From: Candidatus Woesearchaeota archaeon
GTDB taxonomy: Archaea; Nanobdellota; Nanobdellia; Woesearchaeales; ARS49
Direction of reading: 5' to 3'
Assembly: GCA_019323015.1 (NCBI GenBank)
Contig: JAHWHY010000016.1
Location: 1 to 17,564 of the forward strand
DNA length: 17,564 nucleotides
The notes beneath the pieces were generated by a model. That model ran no database searches and had not been told where the DNA came from. It saw only the letters and a program-made list of their open reading frames with translations. The first letter of the stretch is position 1, and every line of letters starts with the position of its first letter. Of this stretch, positions 8,349 to 15,894 are shown in pieces. The translations under genes and the position numbers were made by a program.

Positions 8349-9452
8349 ATGAAAAAATTCATACAAAAAAACCTGCCGTTCTTATCAATACTAATAATTG
8401 CAGCCTTATTTCTTGCACCGGCAATCCTAGCAACAGACGGCTGGACTGGTTTTGGGGCTGTTGATAGCTGGACTGGTTTTGGGGCTGTTGATAGCTGGAC
8501 TGGCATTGGAGCAGTTGACGGCTGGACAAGCTTTGGAGCAGCAGACGGCTGGACAGGCTTATCAGGAGGCACACAAATAACTGATTCAGAAGAAGAAACA
8601 GAGCAGCCTGAAGAAACAGAAGAAGACGAGGGATATGACCCTTTTGATCCAGTATTTGACCAAGACCCCTTACCTCCAACAGGAGGCACAGAAATTCCGC
8701 CACTAGATGATGCATTTGAGGCAACAATTGACTTGTCATTAAGTGACAGCCCAGACCCGGTACAACCAGGAGACGAGTTAATTTACACAATCACATATTA
8801 TAATAGAGGAAATGGGGATGCAAGAGACATAATAATAACAATGGATGCAGATTCCTACACGCCAATACAATCCTCAGAACCTTCTGCAACAACAGGAAAC
8901 GATGAATGGAGAATAGAGGAAGTTGAGGCACACACAGGCGGAGAAATAACAGTCACAACAAAAGTGAAAGATAAAGCAGAGGATGGCCAAACACTAGAAA
9001 ACACAGTATCAATACAATATTATGATCCAGTATATGGCATTAAAGAAACAAGCGAGATTGAGTACACACAGGTAAAAGAAATTTCAGAAGACACTGGAGA
9101 TGGCTCTGATACAAGAGACGCTGATGAAATTGGAATAAAAGTATTATCCACAAGATTCCCAATACAATCTGGCATCGGAGAACCACTAATGATATCCCTA
9201 CGGATAGAAAATGATGGCACAGAGAACCTAGAAGACGTGAAAATCTCTGTCGTAAGCCAGGATCTAGGAATAAGAACAAGTGCAGGACCATTTGACCTAG
9301 ACAGCAATGATGATATAACAAAGACATTATTGATGGACATTCCTGCAGACACTCCTGAAGGAAATTACTTCCTGAGATTCACGATAACAAGCAATGGAAA
9401 CACAAGAAGAACAATCTACAGAGACATTGATTTGGTATCTACTCTAGAATAG
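8349..9452 (+). CDS. Secreted repeat protein with DUF11/CARDB-like Ig domains
   Basis: The ATG has GGGGG 6 nt upstream. The 367 residues comprise a signal peptide (1-28), five tandem 9-residue repeats of D(G/S)WTGFGAV type (30-74), an acidic Pro/Glu/Asp linker (79-118), and a DUF11-like beta-sandwich (about 122-242). The sandwich carries the usual features of that family: DPVQPGDELIYTITYYNRGN (136-155), an asymmetric strand pattern and a closing NTVSI. A second CARDB/NPCBM-associated-like sandwich (258-365) follows. No C-terminal membrane span or lipobox is seen, so it should be released or held by non-covalent contacts, perhaps through the Trp-containing repeats. It sits between two lipoproteins and a putative S-layer protein. 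A structural cell-surface role is inferred; the binding partner is unknown. Confidence 0.85.
   Translation: MKKFIQKNLPFLSILIIAALFLAPAILATDGWTGFGAVDSWTGFGAVDSWTGIGAVDGWTSFGAADGWTGLSGGTQITDSEEETEQPEETEEDEGYDPFDPVFDQDPLPPTGGTEIPPLDDAFEATIDLSLSDSPDPVQPGDELIYTITYYNRGNGDARDIIITMDADSYTPIQSSEPSATTGNDEWRIEEVEAHTGGEITVTTKVKDKAEDGQTLENTVSIQYYDPVYGIKETSEIEYTQVKEISEDTGDGSDTRDADEIGIKVLSTRFPIQSGIGEPLMISLRIENDGTENLEDVKISVVSQDLGIRTSAGPFDLDSNDDITKTLLMDIPADTPEGNYFLRFTITSNGNTRRTIYRDIDLVSTLE
8436..8570 (+). repeat. Five in-frame 27-bp tandem repeats encoding D(G/S)WTGFGAV
   Basis: Units start at 8436, 8463, 8490, 8517 and 8544. Units 1 and 2 differ at only two of 27 bases. Units 3-5 diverge progressively, mainly in the second half. 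Each codes for one nine-residue unit with an invariant Trp-Thr. The pattern indicates recent duplication by slippage or unequal exchange at the 5' end of the array. Confidence 0.92.
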
Positions 9453-9460
9453 TTACAAAC

Positions 9461-9477
9461 CGAAAACTTTATATACC
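9461..9477 (+). promoter_or_regulatory. Strong BRE/TATA promoter of the putative S-layer gene
   Basis: CGAAAACTTTATATACC is a close match to an archaeal BRE plus TATA box. A start about 25 nt downstream (near 9497) leaves a 22-nt leader containing GGGGG (9507-9511) before the ATG at 9519. This is the cleanest promoter in the window, in keeping with a highly expressed surface protein. Confidence 0.8.
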
Positions 9478-9518
9478 ATTAACATTTATTCACAAAAAGT
9501 TGATTAGGGGGTTAAAAA

Positions 9519-10784
9519 ATGAAAGCAGTAAACGTGATATTACTCGCAATGTTGATTATTATAGCTATGGCAGGAGTTGCAAGCGCAGCACCAATGCCGG
9601 TGGTTATTGATGAAGTACAAGTCGATGACGTCGCCTTGTCACCAGACCACACTACAAGACTGGATGTTGAGAGAGGACAGACAGTTGAAGTTGAAGTTCT
9701 AGTAACAGCTACAGAAGACGTAGACGATGTAGAAGCAGAAGTCTTCTTATCTGGCTTTGAATACAACAGCTGGGAAAGAGCTGGAGACATCGTAGGACCA
9801 AAAAACCTTGATGCAAACACTCAATACAAACTAGAATTCAAGATACCAATCTCAGATGAATTTGAGGAAGATGACTACAAACTAAGAGTTCTATTAACAA
9901 ACAGGAACAATGAGGAAGTAATCCAGAATTACAACCTGAAAATCGATGTTCCAAGACACAAAGTAAGAATTGACGATGTTGTCTTTTACCCAGAAAACTC
10001 TGTAAAAGCAGGATCTGCCTTGCTGGCAACAGTAAGAATTGAGAACAAGGGAGAAATGCAGGAAGACGACGTAAGAGTCAAAATGACAATACCAAACCTG
10101 GGTGTAAGCGCAACAGAATACATCAATGAAATCGAAGATGAAGATGATGAAGAAGAAACAGAAGAATTATTCCTAAGAATACCTCAATGCGCAGAACCAG
10201 GATTATATGACGTGGAAGTAACAGTATCATTCTCAGAAAACCACTTTTCAGAGAAAATAACCAAAACAATCCAGGTAACTGAAAACCCGCTATGCGCTAA
10301 AGAAGATGACGCGCCAAAAACAACAATCACAATCGGCTCACAAATGGAGAGCTTTGAACAAGGCGGAAGCGCAATATACCCAATAACAATAACAAACTCA
10401 GGAAGAGAAAGCAAGAGCTACACAGTAACTGTAGACGCTCAAGACTGGGCTGATGTAAGAATGTCACCATCCAGCACAATCGTGCTAGGAAGCGGAAAGA
10501 CACAAACCATGTACGTCTTTGTAGATGCTGACAAAAAAGCACCACAAGGAGCACAGGTATTCACAGCAGCAATCAGCTCAAGCGGAGAGCAGCTAGAGCA
10601 AGTAGCATTGACAGCAAACATAACAAAAGCACCAAGCAATGCTTTAAAGATTGTTCTAGAAGTTGTCTTAATCTTGCTTGTAGTATTGCTAGTCATAATC
10701 GGTTTAATAATCGGTTTCACAAAGCTAAGAGGCAACAGCGAGCCTGAAATCGAAGATGACTTCCAGACAGAAGCATACTACTAG
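9519..10784 (+). CDS. Putative S-layer protein, three Ig-like domains and membrane anchor
   Basis: The 421 residues start with a signal peptide cleaved after ASA (about residue 23). Three beta-sandwich (CARDB/NEW3-like) domains follow at about 27-145, 148-255 and 266-370. Domain 3 has the typical strand YPITITNSGRESKSYTV. A single membrane span at 377-400 leaves a 20-residue acidic cytoplasmic tail ending in Tyr-Tyr. An acidic run at 203-216 may bind cations. Cys224 and Cys259 could pair. One N-x-T sequon is at N367, next to the membrane. The domain order (signal, Ig repeats, C-terminal anchor) is that of archaeal putative S-layer proteins. The strong promoter and SD suggest high expression. 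Its role as the main surface-layer subunit is inferred from architecture and context. Confidence 0.82.
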   Translation: MKAVNVILLAMLIIIAMAGVASAAPMPVVIDEVQVDDVALSPDHTTRLDVERGQTVEVEVLVTATEDVDDVEAEVFLSGFEYNSWERAGDIVGPKNLDANTQYKLEFKIPISDEFEEDDYKLRVLLTNRNNEEVIQNYNLKIDVPRHKVRIDDVVFYPENSVKAGSALLATVRIENKGEMQEDDVRVKMTIPNLGVSATEYINEIEDEDDEEETEELFLRIPQCAEPGLYDVEVTVSFSENHFSEKITKTIQVTENPLCAKEDDAPKTTITIGSQMESFEQGGSAIYPITITNSGRESKSYTVTVDAQDWADVRMSPSSTIVLGSGKTQTMYVFVDADKKAPQGAQVFTAAISSSGEQLEQVALTANITKAPSNALKIVLEVVLILLVVLLVIIGLIIGFTKLRGNSEPEIEDDFQTEAYY

Positions 10785-10802
10785 ATTTTTTTCTTTTTCT
10801 CC
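10785..10802 (+). terminator. T-rich tract after the S-layer gene
   Basis: The stop at 10784 is followed at once by a nearly uninterrupted pyrimidine run containing T7 and T5 blocks. Archaeal RNA polymerase terminates at such tracts. It may reduce read-through into the following large membrane protein, which lacks an obvious TATA box of its own. Confidence 0.5.
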
Positions 10803-10838
10803 ATTTACTAGAGTTTGCCTCACAGGGGAGCATATACT

Positions 10839-13271
10839 ATGAAACGATTTTTACCAATATTGCTGATAACAATCCTTCTTTTAACTACAGTAAATGCCCA
10901 GCAAGAGGACTTTAATGCATTTGGACCAGTAATAATCAAGACACTCCAGTGCACACAATACCAATTTCCTATCACAATAACAAATACAGGAGAGCTTGCA
11001 AGCACATACTATCTAGAAGTTGACGGAAGTGCTGCACAGTGGATAAAATTCGCACCAGCAAGCTTTAATCTTCAACCAGGACAATCAATAGTGGTACAGA
11101 GCTTCTTAGACACGCCATGCGATGCATCTGGTGATTATACACTAGATATCTACATATTAACTTCTTATGGACTAGAAAAGGTAATAATGCAGGACATTTC
11201 AGTTGAAAAACCACTAAACGTGGATATCAAGGCAAATGTGTTCTCACAAACAATCGCGCCCTGCCAAACAGCAGAATATGATCTAACAATAGTAAACCCT
11301 GCAACATTCACAGAAACATACACACTAAGCCTAGACCGCTTTGAAAACCAGGCAGAACTAAGCCAAGAACAGGTAACACTACCTGCAAACACCTCAAAAG
11401 ATATCACAATCAAAATAACCCCTAACAACTGCGAACAAACAGGAGATCATACAATAGTATTCTCTGCAGAAGCTGAAAAAACAGGCACAATAGCAGAAAT
11501 AGACCTGCAATTAGAGATAGAGGATTCAGGAATACCAATAATTGCAGAAGGAATCAAAACAATAAAATCAAACTTACTAGAAGAAAGCGCAGCAGAAATA
11601 AGTATATTTAACAAGGGAGAGACAGCAAAAGAGTATACGATACTAGTAGAAGGACAGAGCTGGGTCACAGCAGATACGGCAAGCCTTGCAATAGAAAAAC
11701 AAAAAAGCGAGAAATTTAATCTTTATATCCAACCTCCAGAAGGAACAGGGCAAGGAGAATACCCTGTAAAAATAACAGTCACAGATGAAGCAGGATCAGA
11801 ATACTCTAAAGAAATAGCAATCATACTAAGAAGCCCGACATTCATAGGAAAATTATTTTCTGATTACTTATGGCAGACAATAGTAGGAATAATCATATTT
11901 GTTCTGATTGTAGTAGGAATATACTTCCTAGCCAACAAACTGACAAGCGAAGAATACAAACTAGCAAGAGCAAAAAGAAAAAGAGAACGTACAAGAAAAA
12001 AAGCAGAACTAAAAAAACAAAAAGAAAAAATAAAAGCAGAAAAAGAAAAAGAAAAGCAAAGAAAAGAAAAAGAACTTGAGAGAGAAAGAGAAAAAGCAAT
12101 ACAAAAATACGAGAAAAAAATAAAATCAGAATATGAACTAATATCAAAAGACGAAATCATAGAAGGAAAGAGAGCACCAGTAAACTGGCTAAGAAACCTG
12201 ATATTATTCTTTGTAATATTAATATTGCTTGCAATTGCAGTAACCTTCAGAAGCGTTTTATGGGCAAACAAATATTACGTGCTTCTTGGACTGATAATAC
12301 TAGCAGCACTTCTAATAATAAGACAATTATCAAGATTAGGAAAAACAATAGCTCGCTGGAGAGGAATCATACTAGCAAATGAAGCACTATTGATGCACAT
12401 TGGCTGGAAAAAAGGACTGCATCAATTAAGCTTTAAACTGGACTCACCAGCAAAAAGAGTGAAAGTTATTTCAAAGAAAGGGAGAACAAGGCATGCCAAA
12501 TATGTACATCCAAAAGAGATGGTGTACCAATACTTCAGAATAGCATCATCTGTGCAAGACATCGACCTAAAAGAATCAAGATGCAGATTCAAGGTAAGCA
12601 AGAAATGGCTAAGAAAAAAAGAAATAAAAGAAGACGATGTTAAATTAGCAGTGCTAAGACACGGAAGCTATTCTAAACTAAAAACAATCCGCGAAGGTGC
12701 AGATGAAAAATATGTTTATTACAGGGCAGCAACAGATGTGTTCGGGCAGTTTGCAATAGTCGGAAAAACAAGTGCAAAAGAGAAAAAGAAGTCATACTTA
12801 GGATACGTTATTGCATTAATAATCTTAGTAATACTTGGAGCAGGGGTAATTGCATTAATAATGTCAAGTGATGCACCAATAACAGTCAAAGGAATACCTC
12901 CACAAATATGGGAACAAGACACGCCACACAGCCTTGAGCTAAACAAATACTTCAGTGATCCTGACGGAGACAAGCTTGATTATCATTTTGAGAGCCCACC
13001 AAACATGGATGTTCAAATAAATAATGGAATTGTTTATTTTACACCAGACCAAGGATGGTCAGGACAGAGAGTAATAACATTCACAGCAGACGACTGCAAA
13101 GGAGGGGAAGTCAAAAGCAACCCAGTAACACTAGTTGTAAAGAAAAAACTTCTTCCACAATCACTTGTGAGCTATCTGAAATACGTTCTGGCAGGAATAA
13201 TAATCTTAATATTGATATTCGCAATAATCCTATTAAGAAAACCCGTCATGAAATGGCTTGCAGAAGATTAA
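10839..13271 (+). CDS. Five-span surface protein with Ig-like, coiled-coil and PGF-pre-PGF-like domains
   Basis: The start is the ATG at 10839 (GGGGAG about 10 nt upstream; a TTG at 10815 precedes that site). The 810 residues comprise a signal peptide (1-20), three Ig/NEW3-like domains (22-122, 125-228 and 232-331), TM1 (346-365), a very basic Lys/Arg/Glu coiled coil (370-430), TM2 (452-470), TM3 (479-495), and a domain at about 508-643. That domain resembles the archaeal PGF-pre-PGF family (YQYFRI, FKVSKKWL, YVYYRA, FGQFAIVG). TM4 (654-675), a cadherin/tandem-95-like beta domain (680-768) and TM5 (780-799) follow. Ig1 and Ig2 each carry a matching Cys pair (C38/C94 and C142/C198). The topology puts the coiled coil and the PGF-like domain inside the cell. 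One sequon is at N184. It could tie the S-layer to the cytoplasm; this is inference. The stop overlaps that of carS by 3 bp, tail to tail. Confidence 0.85.
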   Translation: MKRFLPILLITILLLTTVNAQQEDFNAFGPVIIKTLQCTQYQFPITITNTGELASTYYLEVDGSAAQWIKFAPASFNLQPGQSIVVQSFLDTPCDASGDYTLDIYILTSYGLEKVIMQDISVEKPLNVDIKANVFSQTIAPCQTAEYDLTIVNPATFTETYTLSLDRFENQAELSQEQVTLPANTSKDITIKITPNNCEQTGDHTIVFSAEAEKTGTIAEIDLQLEIEDSGIPIIAEGIKTIKSNLLEESAAEISIFNKGETAKEYTILVEGQSWVTADTASLAIEKQKSEKFNLYIQPPEGTGQGEYPVKITVTDEAGSEYSKEIAIILRSPTFIGKLFSDYLWQTIVGIIIFVLIVVGIYFLANKLTSEEYKLARAKRKRERTRKKAELKKQKEKIKAEKEKEKQRKEKELEREREKAIQKYEKKIKSEYELISKDEIIEGKRAPVNWLRNLILFFVILILLAIAVTFRSVLWANKYYVLLGLIILAALLIIRQLSRLGKTIARWRGIILANEALLMHIGWKKGLHQLSFKLDSPAKRVKVISKKGRTRHAKYVHPKEMVYQYFRIASSVQDIDLKESRCRFKVSKKWLRKKEIKEDDVKLAVLRHGSYSKLKTIREGADEKYVYYRAATDVFGQFAIVGKTSAKEKKKSYLGYVIALIILVILGAGVIALIMSSDAPITVKGIPPQIWEQDTPHSLELNKYFSDPDGDKLDYHFESPPNMDVQINNGIVYFTPDQGWSGQRVITFTADDCKGGEVKSNPVTLVVKKKLLPQSLVSYLKYVLAGIIILILIFAIILLRKPVMKWLAED

Positions 13272-13804
13272 AACTTATTTTTCTTAATTCTAAGAGCATA
13301 ACCCAATATATTCATAAGAGGATGCAGAAGACCGAACAAAACCAAAGCAATTGCAATTTCTGAGACAGATAACGGCACTAAAAGACTTCCTAATACCAAT
13401 GCACCAATAATCCAATCAAGCTGGTCCCAAGGAGGCAAGGATTTGCCAGGAGCAGTGTTTCTCTGCCTCTTGGCAAAGCTTTCTACAAGATCTCCTAATA
13501 AAGCGCCAAAACCAAGCAAAAAGCCAAGCAAAAACACGCTTGTTGCTGAATAATCAACTAAAGAATAATTCTGCATGAAAGGATAAAGCAATTTTTGCAG
13601 GTAAACAACAATTATTGCAACTAAAACGCCACAAACAAGGCCCCTCCAGGTTTTGTTTTTTCCAAAAACTGGTTTTTTTCTGAATTTTTTGTTGAAATCA
13701 ACAGGAGTTTTTAGAATAGGGAGCCACTTAAACAAAACAGGGCCCATGTTTGCTATGCCTGCAGGAAGCAGAAACCAAAAAACACTGACAATTAAATCAA
13801 GCAT
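13268..13804 (-). CDS. carS: CDP-archaeol synthase (CDP-2,3-bis-O-geranylgeranyl-glycerol synthase)
   Basis: CarS joins CTP to 2,3-di-O-geranylgeranylglyceryl phosphate to give CDP-archaeol, the activated lipid for all archaeal phospholipids. The 178 residues have the family length and signatures: FGKNKTWRG (47-55), GALLGDLVESFAKRQ (100-114) and LPPWDQLDWIIGA (123-135), set among about five hydrophobic spans in the cell membrane. The ATG at 13804 has GGAGG about 5 nt upstream. It overlaps the end of the CDP-alcohol phosphatidyltransferase gene by 8 bp, so the enzyme that makes CDP-archaeol and one that uses it are coupled. Its stop codon overlaps that of the convergent surface-protein gene (13268-13271). 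The assignment rests on several conserved motifs and is firm. Confidence 0.93.
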   Translation of the reverse strand: MLDLIVSVFWFLLPAGIANMGPVLFKWLPILKTPVDFNKKFRKKPVFGKNKTWRGLVCGVLVAIIVVYLQKLLYPFMQNYSLVDYSATSVFLLGFLLGFGALLGDLVESFAKRQRNTAPGKSLPPWDQLDWIIGALVLGSLLVPLSVSEIAIALVLFGLLHPLMNILGYALRIKKNKF

Positions 13805-14315
13805 TTTTCCTCCTGTAATATATTATATAATCCAATATACTAATGACTGCTGCAAAAAGTATTGCATACATTCCAATTTTTATTAATAACAGATTTTCCA
13901 TAACCATAAAAACCAGAGTTAAAAATTGAAGCGCAGTAACAATCTTTCCAGGAAACCTTGCTTTTGCCTCTAATTTTTTCGATTTTCCATTATTTAAAAC
14001 AAACAACCAAGCAATAACAGTGAAAATATCCCTGATGAAAAAGAAAATAATGTAATAAGCAGGCAGTTCCAGTCTTAAATAAATGAAAACAAAAAGCATT
14101 AAAACAAAAATCTTGTCAACTGCAGGATCAATAATGCCGCCTAATTTAGTGACTTGATTAAGTTTCCTTGCAACAAAGCCATCTAACGCATCTAAAAGTA
14201 TTGCGATTATTAAATAAACATATTTAATGGTTGAGTCAAACTGAAGAATAATTAATGCTCCAAAAACTAACCGCAAAATCGATAGTGTATTAGGGATATT
14301 ACATATTTTTTTCAT
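13797..14315 (-). CDS. CDP-alcohol phosphatidyltransferase (archaeal phospholipid headgroup synthesis)
   Basis: This family displaces CMP from a CDP-lipid with an alcohol to form a phosphodiester phospholipid. The full catalytic signature is present: D42, D45, G46, A49, R50, G59, D63 and D67, matching DxxDGxxAR(x8)GxxxDxxxD, which binds the metal ions and CDP. The 172 residues contain about five or six hydrophobic spans, normal for the family. Its position next to carS implies CDP-archaeol as the substrate. The general look is closest to PgsA-type (glycerol phosphate) enzymes, but serine or inositol phosphate acceptors cannot be excluded. The ATG (14315) overlaps the upstream stop as ATGA, and GGAGAT is about 7 nt upstream. 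Translation is therefore coupled to both neighbours. Confidence 0.9.
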   Translation of the reverse strand: MKKICNIPNTLSILRLVFGALIILQFDSTIKYVYLIIAILLDALDGFVARKLNQVTKLGGIIDPAVDKIFVLMLFVFIYLRLELPAYYIIFFFIRDIFTVIAWLFVLNNGKSKKLEAKARFPGKIVTALQFLTLVFMVMENLLLIKIGMYAILFAAVISILDYIIYYRRKNA

Positions 14316-15025
14316 ATATTTATCTCCAAAAGCACAGGCAAATGATCTGAAAGCTTTTTGTTAATTGTTTTACAGCTCTTAACCTTTATATTTTTTGTGC
14401 ATAAGAACAGGTCTAATGCTTTTTTAGGATTATGCGCAGGAAATGTGCCTGTTTTATTAATAATCTTTAAATTTGCCTTTTTTAGAAGAGGTTCTATCTC
14501 CTGAAGCCCTGCAAAAATATTAAAATCTCCGCAAAGAATTGTTTTATCTTTTATTAATTTCATTATTTCTGCAAATTGTTTTTTCCGAGTGTTTTTTGCG
14601 AGTGAAAAATGTGTCATAAGCAAAGTTATTCCTTTTGGCAAAGAAACCTCATAAATCAATTTTTTAGTGCCGTTCTTGAAATAATGCCTTTTTATTGGCA
14701 GCTTTTTCTTAGAGAAAACTGCATTACTTTTTGTGCGAAAAGCAGGAAGTCTTGAGAGAACACTTTTAGAACCGTATTTGTTTGTGATGTCATAATATGG
14801 CTGGTCTTTATTAAAATAATCTGCATGCGCGCCTTCTATTTCAATAAGACAGCACAGATCTGGGTTTTTACTTTTGATAAGCTGCTTGATTCCTTTGAGA
14901 ACATTTTCTTTAACACTATTCGGGCAATGCAAATATCTGTACCACTTTAGAGCATAATCTTTTTTAGAACCATCTAGCCCTAAGCCATAACCCATATTGA
15001 AAAGAAGAATCTTTAGTTTAGCCAT
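14312..15025 (-). CDS. Endonuclease/exonuclease/phosphatase family protein
   Basis: The fold and catalytic residues of the EEP superfamily (ExoIII/APE1, DNase I, sphingomyelinase and inositol phosphatases) are visible in 237 residues: N10 in FNMG, E62/E64 in LIEIEG, H139 in THFSLA, D167/N169 in GDFNI, D205 in LDLF, and D227/H228 in SDHLPV. There is no signal peptide, so it is cytoplasmic. The activity could be on DNA, RNA or a phosphoester lipid; linkage to two lipid genes is suggestive but weak. The start is ATG 15025, because the TATA-like box about 28 nt upstream implies a leaderless mRNA beginning there. An upstream TTG at 15097 would lie outside the transcript. Its stop overlaps the next start (ATGA), so it leads a three-gene operon with the lipid genes. 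Confidence 0.85.
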   Translation of the reverse strand: MAKLKILLFNMGYGLGLDGSKKDYALKWYRYLHCPNSVKENVLKGIKQLIKSKNPDLCCLIEIEGAHADYFNKDQPYYDITNKYGSKSVLSRLPAFRTKSNAVFSKKKLPIKRHYFKNGTKKLIYEVSLPKGITLLMTHFSLAKNTRKKQFAEIMKLIKDKTILCGDFNIFAGLQEIEPLLKKANLKIINKTGTFPAHNPKKALDLFLCTKNIKVKSCKTINKKLSDHLPVLLEINI

Positions 15026-15046
15026 ATTTCTGCTTAACATTGACTG

Positions 15047-15062
15047 GTTTTTAAATTTTGTG
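15047..15062 (-). promoter_or_regulatory. TATA-like promoter of the EEP-lipid operon (leaderless)
   Basis: The minus strand reads AAATTTAAAAACC, centred about 28 nt before the ATG at 15025, the spacing expected for a leaderless transcript. No Shine-Dalgarno sequence precedes that ATG. The short gap 15026-15183 holds only this and the opposite promoter. Confidence 0.6.
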
Positions 15063-15153
15063 TTAAACAAAAATAAATGGGGATAAAGACTTTGCAAAAT
15101 TTTCGATTTTTATTCGCAAAAAATCACAGGTCACTGGACATTCTATCGTATGA

Positions 15154-15163
15154 TATTTAAATA
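15154..15163 (+). promoter_or_regulatory. TATA box of the LAGLIDADG gene (leaderless)
   Basis: TATTTAAATA lies with its centre about 25 nt before the ATG at 15184, so transcription should start at or next to the start codon. The endonuclease gene therefore has its own promoter and is not dependent on an intron-bearing host transcript. Confidence 0.65.
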
Positions 15164-15183
15164 GAACCTGCTGCGATTAATTC

Positions 15184-15876
15184 ATGAAATTTGATTTATC
15201 GCAGATACACTTTAGTGAAAAAGATCTGGAAAAGAAGCTGAGATTGCCAAAAGAACCTTCATTAGAATTGGCAGAAATTATGGGGATTCATTTTGGCGAT
15301 GGCTCTATGCATAAAGAATATAGATATACATATAGATTGTCTTATACTTCTAATATTTCTGAGAAACAATATTCAGAGCATATTAATAAATTATTCAAAA
15401 AAGTATTTAATGTATATTTTAGATCAAAAATAGACACAAATAAAAATTGTGTAGTTTTACGCTTTATTTCAAAAGCGCTATGCGAGTTTTTTAATAAAGT
15501 ATTGAAAATACCTTATGGTTCAAAAAATAATTTGGTAATACCAAAAGATATTCTTTATAAAAAAGAATATTTAATTGCATTTGTAAGGGGACTTTTTGAT
15601 ACAGATGGATGTATAACTCTGCAAAGACAAGGGAAATATGAATACGTTCTAATTAAAATATGCACAAAACATAAAAATTTAGCAAAAGAACTTGTAGAAA
15701 TATTAGAATCTCTGGGAATTCCTTCATTTATTTGTACTAAATTCTGGAGGCAAAACAAAGGATTTGACGTGGTAATAAGAAACAAGAATGCAATCAAATT
15801 CTTTGAAGTTGTAGGCTCAAGTAATTATAAAAATATAAAAAAATGGGGACGCTGGGAATTTCCTGCCAGCGCTTAG
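15184..15876 (+). CDS. LAGLIDADG homing-type endonuclease, overlapping the tRNA-Trp gene
   Basis: The 230 residues contain two LAGLIDADG motifs: LAEIMGIHFGDG (29-40, acidic D39) and LIAFVRGLFDTDG (130-142, acidic D141). They lie about 100 residues apart, as in single-chain homing endonucleases with two pseudo-symmetric halves. Such enzymes cleave long DNA sites and usually live in introns or inteins. This one is free-standing, with its own TATA box giving a leaderless mRNA. It runs towards the tRNA-Trp gene on the other strand and overlaps its last 33 bp: the final codons are antisense to the T-arm and acceptor stem, and the TAG stop (15874-15876) falls inside the third tRNA intron. Both motifs are intact, so it may be active. 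A domesticated or regulatory role cannot be excluded. Confidence 0.88.
   Translation: MKFDLSQIHFSEKDLEKKLRLPKEPSLELAEIMGIHFGDGSMHKEYRYTYRLSYTSNISEKQYSEHINKLFKKVFNVYFRSKIDTNKNCVVLRFISKALCEFFNKVLKIPYGSKNNLVIPKDILYKKEYLIAFVRGLFDTDGCITLQRQGKYEYVLIKICTKHKNLAKELVEILESLGIPSFICTKFWRQNKGFDVVIRNKNAIKFFEVVGSSNYKNIKKWGRWEFPASA
15821..15843 (-). terminator. T-rich terminator of tRNA-Trp
   Basis: Directly after the discriminator base A73 (15844) the minus strand runs into T7, then TATA and T5. This is a typical end of an archaeal tRNA transcript. It is antisense to codons near the end of the endonuclease gene. Confidence 0.65.
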
Positions 15877-15888
15877 TACCGCCAACAT
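15858..15888 (-). other. tRNA-Trp intron 3 at position 59/60 (31 nt)
   Basis: After removal of intron 2, the T stem CTGGG/CCCAG acts as outer helix and TTCA faces GGAA as central helix (one A-G mismatch). The bulges are AAA and ATT. The inner helix TGTTGGCG/CGCTGGCA has 8 bp including wobbles, with an 8-nt loop. Cutting after the second nucleotide of each bulge leaves the T-loop TTCAAAT. The 5' bulge lies in the six-nucleotide exon TTCAAA. The stop codon of the endonuclease gene lies inside this intron on the other strand. Confidence 0.8.
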
Positions 15889-15894
15889 TTTGAA

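Noticed and set aside
8436..8570. CRISPR-like array
   Set aside because: The 27-bp units are directly adjacent without spacers and are in frame within a coding sequence.
11870..12147. Very basic open frame and its antisense partner over the coiled-coil segment
   Set aside because: They are shadows of the A-rich Lys/Arg/Glu codons of the large surface protein.
15555..15797. Minus-strand frame inside the endonuclease gene
   Set aside because: It lies opposite the second LAGLIDADG motif and has no start signal.
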